Below are positions 1-8,551 of a stretch of DNA of 64,000 nt, piece after piece. A program made the translations under genes and the position numbers. Position 1 is the first letter of the stretch; every line of letters begins with the position of its first letter. Origin of the DNA: JACQFK01 sp036383955 (GTDB lineage: Bacteria; Planctomycetota; MHYJ01; JACPRB01); assembly GCA_036383955.1 (NCBI GenBank), contig DASVNH010000219.1:1-64000 (forward strand). The letters are read 5' to 3'. The notes under the pieces were generated by a model. That model saw only the letters and a program-made list of their open reading frames with translations. It had not been told where the DNA came from and made no database searches.

Positions 1-587
1 ACGGCCGGCAGCAGCGGGACGGCGGGAAGCAGGAAGGCCGTCTCGTCGACCCGCACCGTCGCGAGGGTGTCGGCCATGGCCATCCCGCAGCGGCGGCAGG
101 GGAAGCGGTCGGCGACTTCCAGCAGGACGTTGTAATGCGCCCCGCAGAACGTGCAGGCGCGGATGGTCTTGCCCTGCTGATGGAGGACCTGCAGGACGAC
201 CTGGGGAATGATCCGGCCGGCTTCGACGAGGAGCTCCCCCAGGCGCTTCCGAACCTGGCGCTCGGCGAAGTCCTGCTGCGCCCGCAACGCCTCGTTGACG
301 TGCTCCTCGTTGACCAGGCCGCCCTTCACGAGCAGGCGGCCGAAGGCGGCCTCGGCCTTCGTGGCGATGGCGAACGGCACCGATTCCTTCATCCGCCGGT
401 GCTGCTCGGCCACGACTTGCGCGAGCCGCTCGGGCGTGAGGAAATGGCTCTCGAGGAGCACGGTCCCGATCGGGCGAGCCGTCGCCTGTCCCGCCTGCAG
501 GTCCAGGCAGCTCCGGAGCTGCTCGTCCGTCAGGAATCCCAGCTCGAGGGCGATCTGGCCGACCAGCAGGCTGTTGCTGGGGTTCAT
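1..587 (-). CDS. Tandem MshEN-like protein with zinc ribbon (partial, runs off left edge)
   Basis: The reverse strand is open from an ATG at 587 to base 1, so the 3' end is missing. Residues 6-60 and 83-140 are two copies of an MshEN/GspE-N type helical unit (LVGQIALELGFLTDEQL; LGELLVEAGRI). A zinc-ribbon-like pair follows: CTFC at about 145-148 and CRRC at about 164-167. In planctomycete proteins this combination often precedes a kinase or another signalling domain, but that part lies outside the window. It starts 33 bases after the apnO stop and has its own TATCAT hexamer 9 bases before the ATG, so it need not belong to that operon. The domain call is by eye; the function is unknown. Confidence 0.6.
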   Translation of the reverse strand, partial: MNPSNSLLVGQIALELGFLTDEQLRSCLDLQAGQATARPIGTVLLESHFLTPERLAQVVAEQHRRMKESVPFAIATKAEAAFGRLLVKGGLVNEEHVNEALRAQQDFAERQVRKRLGELLVEAGRIIPQVVLQVLHQQGKTIRACTFCGAHYNVLLEVADRFPCRRCGMAMADTLATVRVDETAFLLPAVPLLPA

Positions 588-596
588 CCAGAGGGA

Positions 597-602
597 ATGA
601 TA
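597..602 (-). promoter_or_regulatory. Candidate -10 hexamer TATCAT
   Basis: TATCAT on the minus strand ends 9 bases before the ATG at 587. It fits the short-leader promoter pattern seen elsewhere in the window. No convincing -35 is visible. Confidence 0.35.
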
Positions 603-620
603 CCCCGGGCGCGGCTCCCG

Positions 621-1454
621 CTAGGACTTTCCCGTGATCATGTCCACGCACTTCCTCACGTTGGCCTCGTCGAACACGCGCTTCCAGTCGTCCTTGAAGA
701 TCTGGCTCTTCGCCGTTTCGATCGCCTTCTTCGCGCCGTCGGAGAAGGGCGTCCCGACCTCCTCGAAGACGATCGCCAGCTCGATGTTCAGGTGGCCGAG
801 CAGGAAGTCGCGCGCCGCTTCGCGCGGCACGCCGCGGCGGATGGACTCCTCCATCGCCTCGCGGATCATCGTCACGCAGGTGGCCGCCGTCGTCTCGGAG
901 AGCGCCGGCTCGAGGAGGATCATCTGCTCGACCGTCACCCGGTGGGCCCGCATCACCGGGGCGAACATCGCCCGGCACACCGCCTCGCCCTTCGCGTAGT
1001 CGACGTCCGGCCCCTGCATCAGCGCCACCACGATGTTCTGCTTCGCCTTCACGCCGCCGAAGAAGTCGCGCCGCGCCTCCGGGCAGGTCTCGTCGTTGAA
1101 GACCGGCGGATGGCAGGGATGCGTGACCACGTACGTGACGTCCTTCCGCGCCGGCAGCTGCCCCGCGTACGGCGCCGCCGCGTCCAGGCAGATCAGCATC
1201 GCTCCGGACCGCATCCGCGGCACGATCTCCGGCGCGACCTGGCCGATCACGTTGTCGGGGACGGCGAGGATCACGACGTCCGCCGCCGACAGCGCCTCGA
1301 GCTTCGAGGTCGGCGACAGCCCCCGCTTCGCGAGGTTCTCCAGCCCTTTCGGACTAACCTCGACATAAAGCGTCCGGTGCTCCGTCGACTTCAGGTTGTC
1401 CGCGATCCGACATCCCATCTTGCCGCCCGCCCCGAACAGCGCGATCGTGCTCAT
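621..1454 (-). CDS. apnO: ApnO-like D-apionate oxidoisomerase (NAD-dependent)
   Basis: The 277-aa protein begins with a Rossmann motif, GAGGKMGCRIADNL, and resembles the 6-phosphogluconate/3-hydroxyacid dehydrogenase-like group that contains D-apionate oxidoisomerase. That enzyme converts D-apionate to 3-oxo-isoapionate with NAD+. A good ribosome site (GAGGAGACGAG) precedes the ATG at 1454. It is the last enzyme gene of an operon that also has ApnL-, RuBisCO-like- and DUF1537-kinase-type genes, and this set is what makes the assignment convincing. Alone it would only be called an NAD-binding dehydrogenase. Its start lies inside the 3' end of the kinase gene. Confidence 0.7.
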   Translation of the reverse strand: MSTIALFGAGGKMGCRIADNLKSTEHRTLYVEVSPKGLENLAKRGLSPTSKLEALSAADVVILAVPDNVIGQVAPEIVPRMRSGAMLICLDAAAPYAGQLPARKDVTYVVTHPCHPPVFNDETCPEARRDFFGGVKAKQNIVVALMQGPDVDYAKGEAVCRAMFAPVMRAHRVTVEQMILLEPALSETTAATCVTMIREAMEESIRRGVPREAARDFLLGHLNIELAIVFEEVGTPFSDGAKKAIETAKSQIFKDDWKRVFDEANVRKCVDMITGKS

Positions 1455-2634
1455 CTCGTCTCCTCGTTCCCAATCGGACCTTCTCGAAATAGTCGGGGCG
1501 GCCGACCTGGCCGCCCTTCATCGCGATCTCCAGGCCGTCGACGTCCGCCCGGCACAGCGGGCTCCCCGGCGCCACCGGCGCGATCATGTCCAGCGAGCGG
1601 AGGCCGAGCCGACGTCCCACGCGCCCCGACGTGTCGCCGCCCGCGACCACGACGCGCCGGACGTGCCTGAGCAGCGCCGCGCAGGCCTCGCCGAGGCGCT
1701 CGCCGAGGGCCGCCCCGTCCGCCCGCGCGTCGCCGACCGCCGGGTCGTCGGGCCCGAGCGCCGTGTAGATCACCACGCTCCGCCCGAGCTTCAGCAGCTC
1801 CGCGGCCCGTCGCTCCACGCCCGCGCCCATCCGCAGGCCCTCGTAGCCGTTCGCGAGCGCCCACTCGATCTGCCGCGCCGTCACCGCCGAGCAACTCCCC
1901 GACAGCACGAGGATCTGGTCCGCCGCGTCGACGGGCGGCAGCGTCACGCGGGGACGCTTCGCGGTGAGCGCGTACTCGATGCCGGACGATCCCGCGACGA
2001 AGCGCGGCTTGTGTTCCTCCAGCAGGCGGCCGATCGTCTCGAGATGCGCGTCGCGGAGGACGTCGAAGAGCACGACGTCCGCCGCGGGGTCGAAGCGGAC
2101 CTCCGGAGCGTCGAGCTGGAGGACGTCGAAGAGCTCGACGCGGAGCGCCGTCTGGCGCGCGAGGTGGCGGCGGAGATCGCTCTCGTCCATCGGCGTGACG
2201 GGATGGCGGCTCGCGACGGGATGGCGGTCGATCCGGTGGGTGACGCCCTCCAGCGTGGCGAAGAGCTGGCCGAAGACGGTGTAGCGCCGGAGCGCGGGCG
2301 CGCCGACCACGAGCGGGACCCAGCGGGCGCCGGTGACGCGGCGTCCGATCTCGATCGCGCGGCCGATCGAGCCGATCGCGGGCGAGGAGTCGAAGGTCGA
2401 GCAGGTCTTGTAATGGAGGGTCGGCGCGCGCAGCGCCGCGAAGGCCCGCGGCAGCTCGCGGTCCATCTCGGCGGGCGACATCGCCCGGCTCGTGCCCGCG
2501 AGACCGGCCGCCTCGACGTCCCCCGGGTCGTCGGGCGCCTCGAGGAAGAGCCGCGCGCGGACGCCCGCGAGCGTCAGGGCCTCGAGGACGTCGGTCGAGC
2601 CCGTGAAGTCGTCGCCGTACCAGGCCAGCTTCAC
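1354..2634 (-). CDS. oiaK: OiaK-like four-carbon acid sugar kinase (DUF1537), 3-oxo-isoapionate kinase
   Basis: This 426-aa protein has the DUF1537/sugar-kinase landmarks. N-terminal YGDDFTGSTD binds the acid sugar, and C-terminal GGDTSGRVGRRLG binds ATP. With the apionate genes around it, the predicted reaction is ATP-dependent phosphorylation of 3-oxo-isoapionate at O4. The GTG at 2634 overlaps the RuBisCO-like gene's stop by four bases. The reading frame does not stop after the usual family end (near PDYFEKVR) but continues about 30 residues, overlapping apnO by 101 bases. This is either a genuine long overlap or a small frameshift/sequence error near 1470. DUF1537 kinases also act on threonate and erythronate, so substrate specificity is inferred. 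Confidence 0.75.
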   Translation of the reverse strand: MKLAWYGDDFTGSTDVLEALTLAGVRARLFLEAPDDPGDVEAAGLAGTSRAMSPAEMDRELPRAFAALRAPTLHYKTCSTFDSSPAIGSIGRAIEIGRRVTGARWVPLVVGAPALRRYTVFGQLFATLEGVTHRIDRHPVASRHPVTPMDESDLRRHLARQTALRVELFDVLQLDAPEVRFDPAADVVLFDVLRDAHLETIGRLLEEHKPRFVAGSSGIEYALTAKRPRVTLPPVDAADQILVLSGSCSAVTARQIEWALANGYEGLRMGAGVERRAAELLKLGRSVVIYTALGPDDPAVGDARADGAALGERLGEACAALLRHVRRVVVAGGDTSGRVGRRLGLRSLDMIAPVAPGSPLCRADVDGLEIAMKGGQVGRPDYFEKVRLGTRRRDEHDRAVRGGRQDGMSDRGQPEVDGAPDALCRG

Positions 2635-3866
2635 GCGTACATCTCCATCGCCTGGCGCAGCTCCGGGTGCTCGCGCGCGTAGTCCTCGAGCGGGCGGCCG
2701 GCGAGCGCGGCTTCCCAGCCCTGGCGGAGGCTGGCGATGCCCGCCGCGGGGCCGCCGGGATGGGCGAGCAGGCCGCCGCCGCAGAGGTACATGAGGTCGG
2801 TCGTGCCGAGCCGCCGGTAGGTGTCGGGGGCCTGGCCGGCCCACTGGCCCGAGGAGAGCACGGGCATGACGACGGTGCCGTGCATCGGCGTGAGGAGCGC
2901 TTTCGCCGAGGCCACGACGGACTCGTCCTCCTCGAAGAACTTGTTGCGCAGGCCGTTCGTGTGGAGGTGGTCGACGCCCGCCAGGCGCCAGAAGACGCTC
3001 CAGGCCTTGAACGCGACGCCGAGCTGGGGATGGCGGGACAACATGCCCCAGCCGTTGCGGTGGCCGTGGATCGGCAGGGCCGCGCGGCGCCGCAGCCAGG
3101 CGAGGGCCGGGAGACCGACGCTGTTGAGGCTCGCCATCACGCAGGTGCCGCCGGCCGCGAGCACCGTGTCGTGGTGCCGCGCCATCTCGTCGATCTCGTC
3201 GCTGATGTTGAACGCGACCATGACCTTCTTGCCGGTCCGGTCCGCGTGCGCGTTCACGGCCCGCATGACCGCCTTCACGCGCTCGGCGAGCGGCGAGTGC
3301 GGCGGGTTCGCCATCAGCTCGTCGTCCTTCACGAAGTCGAGGCCCGCGTCCGCGAGCGCGCCGACCAGCCGGGCCGTGGCGTCGGGCGTCAGGCCCACGC
3401 TCGGCTTGACGATCGTGCCGATGACCGGACGCCCGCGGACGCCGGTGAGGCGCCGCGTGCCCTCGACGCCGAACGCCGGTCCCGGATACGCCGCCGCGAA
3501 CTCCGCCGGGACCTCGAGGTCGACGAGTTTGAGGCCGGACACCTGCGAGAGCTCGAACAGGTTGCCCGCCACCGTCGCCATCAGGGTCGTCAGCGACGGC
3601 CCCATGTTCTCGAGCGGGAACGAGATCGCGACTTCGGCGCGGCGGTAGACGTCCGCCGCGGGCCGCGCGCCGGGAAGGCTGGGGGCGTCGACGGCCTCCA
3701 GCTCCGTGATCCGCTCGACGCGGGCGCCGAAGAGGGCGCGAAGCTCGTCCGTCTCTCCGGGCACGCGGACGAACGTCCCGCAGGACTGCTCGCCCGCGAT
3801 GGATTCCGCCGCGCGGCGGGGGTCGATCGGCGTTTCGATCCGGTAGGTCGCCAGCACGCGGCTCAT
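2631..3866 (-). CDS. RuBisCO-like protein, OiaX/OiaT type (3-oxo-isoapionate-4-phosphate decarboxylase or transcarboxylase/hydrolase)
   Basis: The 411-aa protein is a large-subunit RuBisCO homologue with most active-site landmarks: TIVKPSVGL, the carbamylated-lysine motif FVKDDE, HGHRNGWGM, the loop-6 region HTNGLRNKF, SSGQ and the GGG/HPGG phosphate sites. No small subunit or phosphoribulokinase is present, so it is not a carbon-fixation enzyme. In known D-apiose/D-apionate pathways, RuBisCO-like proteins either decarboxylate 3-oxo-isoapionate 4-phosphate to L-erythrulose 1-phosphate (OiaX) or split it to 3-phosphoglycerate and glycolate (OiaT). The sequence alone does not tell which. ATGA overlap with apnL. 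Confidence 0.8.
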   Translation of the reverse strand: MSRVLATYRIETPIDPRRAAESIAGEQSCGTFVRVPGETDELRALFGARVERITELEAVDAPSLPGARPAADVYRRAEVAISFPLENMGPSLTTLMATVAGNLFELSQVSGLKLVDLEVPAEFAAAYPGPAFGVEGTRRLTGVRGRPVIGTIVKPSVGLTPDATARLVGALADAGLDFVKDDELMANPPHSPLAERVKAVMRAVNAHADRTGKKVMVAFNISDEIDEMARHHDTVLAAGGTCVMASLNSVGLPALAWLRRRAALPIHGHRNGWGMLSRHPQLGVAFKAWSVFWRLAGVDHLHTNGLRNKFFEEDESVVASAKALLTPMHGTVVMPVLSSGQWAGQAPDTYRRLGTTDLMYLCGGGLLAHPGGPAAGIASLRQGWEAALAGRPLEDYAREHPELRQAMEMYA

Positions 3867-5287
3867 AGTTCTCGGACCTCGAAGGGACTCAGACGGATGC
3901 CGCGGAAGTCGAGGGGTTCCGGCGAGAGAGACACGGCCCAGAGCCGGCGCCGGCCGTCCTTCTCGGCCCCGAGGCCGACGAGCCGGAGCGGGTCCGAGGA
4001 GCGGCAGGGGACGACGCGCCAGCCGCGAAGGTCGGGAAGCCGGGGCGCGAGACCGCCGTAGGTGACGCTCGCGGCGCCCGCCTCCGCGAGGTACTTGAAG
4101 CTGGCCGTCGCCCAGGCGTCGCCGAACGGCGTCCGGGCCCGCGGGTCGGGCGGCGGCGGGGCGACAGTGGACGTCGCGTTGGGATTGAAGCGGGGGCGGA
4201 GGGTCACGGGGCCGACGGCGAGGGCCGCCCCGGGGGCCAGGGCGCGCGCGTTCTCGACCGTCCAGGCCTGCGCTTCCAGGTTCTCGAGGAGCGTCAGGTC
4301 GTCCTCGGCGTGGACCTGCGGGTTGATCGACCAGGCGACGACGTCGAAGCCCTCCGGCTTCGGCCCGCGGTTGAGCTCCGCGAAATACGCGTCGGTCCCG
4401 CCGCCCACGGGGACGTCGCGGAAATGCTTCCGCGCGAGCGCGACCCACTCGGGAGGCGTGGCCTTGTGGCCTTCGGGGAACACGAGCACCCGCGCGAGCG
4501 GGGCGCGGACGGCCGCCCACGCGGCGAGGTCGCGCTCGCTCCGGGGACGCAGGGCGAGCTCGATGGGGACGTCGTCCGCCGGCGCGAACGTCTCGCCCGG
4601 CCGCAGGTCGACGCGCCGGTGGGAGAGCGAAGGGAAGGGATGCGTCGCGCGCTCGGCGAGCTCGAGGTCGAGGGACTCCGCGACGGAGACCGTCACGCTC
4701 TGGCGGACGCGCGTCCCGGCGCGGACCTCGACGGGGAAGGGGAGCGCCAGCGGCGTGGAGTAGGTCTTGAACGAGGCGTCGGTCCAGTTGCGCTGGTCCT
4801 CGGTCTCGAAGACGTCGCCCTCGAACTCGACGCGGACGCGCAGGCCGCCCGGGAAGTGGGTCAGCGCGCGCACGTTCTTGAAAGGCGGATGGGGCGAGAT
4901 CCGTTCGGGGAAGCGAGAGCTCTCCCGCGAGCCGTCCGTGTGCTCGACCTCGCAGGGGCCCTCCTGGACCGGATGCAGGACGCAGAGGCCGATCCGGTTG
5001 CGGAGGAACGTCGACCGCGCCTCGCCGTCCATCGCGTACGTCAGCGAGCGGCCGTCGCCCCGGATCGTCCCGCGCCAGGCGAAGGGGCCGCAGAGGACGT
5101 CGAAGTCGACCTCCATTCCGTCCCGCGCCTCGAGCCGTTCCATCCGCGGCGCGAGCGTGTCCCAGTTCCGGTCGCGCACGGCGCCGTGGACGCGGCGGAG
5201 GATCTCCAGGCCGCCGACCGAGACCCTACGCAGGCCGCCGTCGTCGTCCAGGAGCGCGCTCATCGCGCCGGCCCGCAGCGTCCTCAC
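3863..5287 (-). CDS. apnL: ApnL-like D-apionate lactonase
   Basis: The 474-aa protein has no signal peptide and carries the features I associate with D-apionate lactonase: an N-terminal beta-rich part with GLEILRRVHGAVRDRNWDTLAPR, a mid-region CVLHPVQEGPCEVEH, and a C-terminal part with DVVAWSINPQVHAEDD and a catalytic-looking EGHKATPP/HFRDVP stretch. The predicted reaction opens D-apionolactone to D-apionate. The GTG start at 5287 overlaps the ATPase stop (GTGA). The family is not widely used outside apiose/apionate catabolism, so with the kinase, RuBisCO-like protein and oxidoisomerase it gives strong pathway evidence. No apiose dehydrogenase is present, so the cell may import the acid or lactone. 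Confidence 0.65.
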   Translation of the reverse strand: MRTLRAGAMSALLDDDGGLRRVSVGGLEILRRVHGAVRDRNWDTLAPRMERLEARDGMEVDFDVLCGPFAWRGTIRGDGRSLTYAMDGEARSTFLRNRIGLCVLHPVQEGPCEVEHTDGSRESSRFPERISPHPPFKNVRALTHFPGGLRVRVEFEGDVFETEDQRNWTDASFKTYSTPLALPFPVEVRAGTRVRQSVTVSVAESLDLELAERATHPFPSLSHRRVDLRPGETFAPADDVPIELALRPRSERDLAAWAAVRAPLARVLVFPEGHKATPPEWVALARKHFRDVPVGGGTDAYFAELNRGPKPEGFDVVAWSINPQVHAEDDLTLLENLEAQAWTVENARALAPGAALAVGPVTLRPRFNPNATSTVAPPPPDPRARTPFGDAWATASFKYLAEAGAASVTYGGLAPRLPDLRGWRVVPCRSSDPLRLVGLGAEKDGRRRLWAVSLSPEPLDFRGIRLSPFEVREL

Positions 5288-6348
5288 ACGCGCCTCCCGT
5301 CCTCGCCCGGGGCGAAGAGGTGGAGGCGGCGGGTGTCGAGCCAGAGCTCGCGCTCCTCGCCTTCGCGAAGGGCGCAGCGGGCGTCGAGGCGCCCCACGAG
5401 CGGCACGCTCGAGAGCGTGGTGAGCGCGGCGTCGACGCGGTCCCCGAGGGGCTCGACGACCGACACGCGCAGCCGGAGCGGCGCCGCGGAGCCGTTGGCG
5501 TCGGCGGGCGGGCGGTCGCAGAGCAGCTCGGGGCGCAGGCCGAGGACGGCGGGGCCGTCGACGCCTCCCGGCACCTGGAGGCGGAGGCCGCAGCCTTCGA
5601 AGACGCCGGCGGCGACGCGGCCGTCGAGGAAGTTCATGGGAGGCGTGCCCACGAAGCCGGCGACGAAGCGGTCGGCGGGGCGCGCGTAGACGTCGAGGGG
5701 CCGGCCGATCTGGCGGACGCGGCCGTCCTTGAGGACGGCGACGCGGTCGCCGAGGGTCATCGCCTCCTCCTGGTCGTGGGTGACGTAGACGGCCGGGACT
5801 TTCAGGGAGCGGTGGAGGCGCTTGAGCTCGGCGCGCATCTGGACGCGGAGCTTCGCGTCGAGGTTGCTCAGCGGCTCGTCGAAGAGGAAGAGCTTGGGAC
5901 GTCGCACGATCGCCCGCCCGAGCGCGACGCGCTGGCGCTGGCCGCCGGAGAGCTCCTTGGGGCGTCGGGACAGCAGGTCCCGGATCCCGAGCGTCTCGGC
6001 GGCCTCGACGACCCGGCGCTCGATCTCGGCCCGGTCGACCTTGCGCATGCGGAGGCCGAAGGAGAGGTTCTCTCGGACGGTCATGTGGGGATAGAGGGCG
6101 TAGTTCTGGAACACCATGGCGATGTCGCGGTCGGCGGGCGCGACGCCGTTCACGACCCGGCCGTCGACGGAGATCGTCCCGCCCGAGATCTCCTCGAGGC
6201 CGGCGATCATGCGCAGCAGCGTCGTCTTCCCGCAGCCCGACGGGCCGACCAGGACGAGGAACTCGCCTTCGCCGACCTCCAGCGACACGCCGTCGACGGC
6301 CTTCACCCCGCCGGCATACGTCTTCGAGACGTTCTCGATCCGGATCAC
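5284..6348 (-). CDS. ABC sugar importer ATPase (MalK/UgpC/MsmX type)
   Basis: This 354-aa ATPase has Walker A GPSGCGKTT, signature LSGGQRQRVALGRAI, Walker B LFLFDEPLSNLD and a C-terminal extension of about 110 residues with the TOBE-type regulatory fold of carbohydrate importers. It starts at GTG 6348, overlapping the binding-protein stop (GTGA), and ends overlapping apnL. It should power the two upstream permeases. Having its own ATPase in the operon, rather than a shared MsmX, suggests a dedicated importer for the acid-sugar substrate. Confidence 0.9.
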   Translation of the reverse strand: MIRIENVSKTYAGGVKAVDGVSLEVGEGEFLVLVGPSGCGKTTLLRMIAGLEEISGGTISVDGRVVNGVAPADRDIAMVFQNYALYPHMTVRENLSFGLRMRKVDRAEIERRVVEAAETLGIRDLLSRRPKELSGGQRQRVALGRAIVRRPKLFLFDEPLSNLDAKLRVQMRAELKRLHRSLKVPAVYVTHDQEEAMTLGDRVAVLKDGRVRQIGRPLDVYARPADRFVAGFVGTPPMNFLDGRVAAGVFEGCGLRLQVPGGVDGPAVLGLRPELLCDRPPADANGSAAPLRLRVSVVEPLGDRVDAALTTLSSVPLVGRLDARCALREGEERELWLDTRRLHLFAPGEDGRRV

Positions 6349-7748
6349 GCTTCCGCCACCTTCAGGCCGGCCTGGCGGTAGCGGGAGGAGACCTCGGCCC
6401 AGATGTCGGCCTGCTTCGCGCGGCCGCGGCGGTCGGTGATCGACTCCCACAAGTCCGCGGCGCCTTTGAGCGCGGCGGCGGGATCCTTCTCCGAGCCGGT
6501 GAGGTAGGCGTGGAGGCGGCCCTGGAGGGCGTCGATGTACTCGCCCGCCCCGGGCAGCTGCATTTCGGGGAAGCCCTTGGAGATGACGGTCTGGGCGGCC
6601 TTGAGGAACGCCGGATCCGGGGCGAGGGTCTTGAAGGTCGCGGGATCGTAGTCGCTCTTGAGGACCATGTCGCTTCCGGACTGTGGGTCGTCGAGCGACT
6701 TCACGCGATGCTCCGGCGTGAGGAGGGTCCTGAGGACCGTGAGGGCGCCGTCGCGGTTCTTCGCGTGGCGGCTGAGGCCGACGACGCGGCCGTAGAACAT
6801 GGAGTTGAAGTTGCGGTAGCCGCCCGCGGTCTCGTAGCCCGGCCAGGGAGCGTAGCCGAGGTTCTTCATCTTCTCGGGGCCGCCGCTCTTGGCGAACCAG
6901 GACTTGGGGGAGCCGCCCAGGCGGCCGAGGTCCATGTACCAGAGCGTGAGGGCGACGTCGTTCGAGAAGACGCTCTCCATCGAGTGGTCCCAGGACATGG
7001 CGAGGGAGCCGGGCGGCGTGAAGGCGAGGAGGTCCTTCAGGTCGCGCAGCGCGCGAAGGCCGGCCTCGCCGGCCCAGGCGGGCCGGGCGTCCTTCGTCAG
7101 CCAGCCGCCGCCGGCCGACGCCATCATCGGCGCCCACTGCTGCTCGCAGTAGGAGCGGTCCCAGGTGCTGGTCTGGAAGCCGTAGCCCGGCTTTCCCGTG
7201 GGGCCCCAGGCCCAGCCCGTGAAGAACTCCGCGACCTCGCGGAAGTCCTCCCAGGTCCGCGGCACCCGCAGCTCCCTGCCCGTCTTCGCCTTGAACTTCG
7301 CCTGGTATTCGGGATTCTCGAGCGCGTCCTTGCGGTAGTACATCATCGCGACGTCCCCATCCACGGGCACCGCGATCGTCTTGCCTCCCCACACGCAGTA
7401 GAGCGTCCGGTACGCGTCCTCGACGCCGCTGAGGTCCAGATCCAGCGGCGCCAGGTAGTCCTGGGCGAGGTCGCCGTTGAAGCGGGGGAAGATCATGACG
7501 AGGTCGTAGCGACCTCCTCCGGTCTGCCGGTCCTTCACCGCGTCGAGGTAGGACGTCGGGTCCGGCGACTCCAGCAGCTTGAGCTTCACGCCCTGGGTCT
7601 CGAGGTACGCGGCGTGACGGGTGAAGATGGGAAGGATCTGGCCGGGATGCGTGAGCACTTTGACGCCGCCGTCGGAGGTCGGGCTTCCACATCCCGCGAG
7701 AGCGGCGGAGCCGGCGGCGAGGCGAAGGACGTCGCGTCGGGTGATCAT
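6345..7748 (-). CDS. Extracellular solute-binding lipoprotein of the apionate-operon ABC importer
   Basis: The 467-aa protein starts at ATG 7748 (ATGA overlap with the permease stop). The N-terminus MITRRDVLRLAAGSAALAGC combines a twin-arginine pair with a lipobox (LAGC), so it is predicted to be Tat-exported and lipid-anchored. The rest resembles family-1 sugar-binding proteins of CUT1 importers, e.g. GDVAMMYYRKDAL and the DRRGRAKQADIW C-terminus. It should capture the substrate outside the membrane and deliver it to the two permeases. The ligand is inferred from the operon as apionate, apionolactone or an apiose-containing compound. Confidence 0.85.
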   Translation of the reverse strand: MITRRDVLRLAAGSAALAGCGSPTSDGGVKVLTHPGQILPIFTRHAAYLETQGVKLKLLESPDPTSYLDAVKDRQTGGGRYDLVMIFPRFNGDLAQDYLAPLDLDLSGVEDAYRTLYCVWGGKTIAVPVDGDVAMMYYRKDALENPEYQAKFKAKTGRELRVPRTWEDFREVAEFFTGWAWGPTGKPGYGFQTSTWDRSYCEQQWAPMMASAGGGWLTKDARPAWAGEAGLRALRDLKDLLAFTPPGSLAMSWDHSMESVFSNDVALTLWYMDLGRLGGSPKSWFAKSGGPEKMKNLGYAPWPGYETAGGYRNFNSMFYGRVVGLSRHAKNRDGALTVLRTLLTPEHRVKSLDDPQSGSDMVLKSDYDPATFKTLAPDPAFLKAAQTVISKGFPEMQLPGAGEYIDALQGRLHAYLTGSEKDPAAALKGAADLWESITDRRGRAKQADIWAEVSSRYRQAGLKVAEA

Positions 7749-8551
7749 GCGGACCTCCTGGACACGATGCGGACATAGAGGGCGGCGACGACGCTGAGGG
7801 CGAGGGTCATGAGGAGCGCCATGAGGGAGGCGCCGCCGAAGTTGGAGGCGACGAAAGCCATCTTGAAGAGGTGGAGGCCGGCGACGGCGGTTTCGTCGCC
7901 GGGGCCGCCTTCGGTGAGGGCGAAGGGGATTTCGTAGAGGCGGGCGACCTCGAGGAGGACGAGGAGGCCGGCGGCGAGGAAGAAGGGCCGCAGGTGGGGC
8001 AGGGTGACGTGGCGAAGCGTCGCCCAGGGGCCCGCGCCGTCGAGCCGCGCCGCCTCGAGCAGCGAGGGCGGAACGGTGCCGAGGCCGCCCAGGAGCAGGA
8101 CGGCGACGAGGGGCGTGCCCTGCCAGACGACGGCGACGATCACGGCGACCAGGGCCCAGGGCATGGAGCGGGTCCAGTCGATCGACGTCCCCAGGAGCGC
8201 GTTGACGGCTCCGTAGGTGGTGTTGAAGAGCATCCACCAGACCACGCCGACGATGAGCGGCGCGAGGGCCGAGGGGACGAGGATCAGCGTGAGGATCGTC
8301 CCGCGGCGCTTCAGCTTGTGCAGCGTCAGCGCGAGGCCGAAGCCGAGCGAGAGCTCGAGGGCCACGGCGGCGGCCATGATCAGGCCGGTGGTGAAGATCG
8401 ACTTCCCGAAGCGGGGATCGCGGAAGAGGTCGGCGAGGCTCCCCTCGCGGAAGCCGGTCCAGAGCGCGTAGAGCAGCGGGCCGATCCCGACGAGGGCGAG
8501 CAGCGCGACGGCCGGCGCCGCCAGGGTCCGGGCGAAGGCGCGGGACGTCAC
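7745..8551 (-). CDS. ABC sugar importer permease (MalF-like)
   Basis: The 268-aa protein has about six membrane segments and the cytoplasmic coupling motif (EAA loop) LLEAARLDGAGPWATLRHVTLPHL. The start is GTG 8551, inside a GTGA overlap with the other permease. Open sequence continues far upstream in this frame, but that is out-of-frame reading of the neighbour. It forms the heterodimeric channel with the protein at 8548-9372. Confidence 0.88.
   Translation of the reverse strand: MTSRAFARTLAAPAVALLALVGIGPLLYALWTGFREGSLADLFRDPRFGKSIFTTGLIMAAAVALELSLGFGLALTLHKLKRRGTILTLILVPSALAPLIVGVVWWMLFNTTYGAVNALLGTSIDWTRSMPWALVAVIVAVVWQGTPLVAVLLLGGLGTVPPSLLEAARLDGAGPWATLRHVTLPHLRPFFLAAGLLVLLEVARLYEIPFALTEGGPGDETAVAGLHLFKMAFVASNFGGASLMALLMTLALSVVAALYVRIVSRRSA

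Noticed and set aside
135..1670. 511-codon plus-strand open frame at the left edge
   Set aside because: It is antisense to the MshEN and apnO genes, with Arg/His/Leu-rich composition typical of GC-rich shadow frames.
2631..3866. Carbon-fixing RuBisCO
   Set aside because: No small subunit, phosphoribulokinase or Calvin-cycle gene is present. The operon is acid-sugar catabolism and the protein is a RuBisCO-like form.
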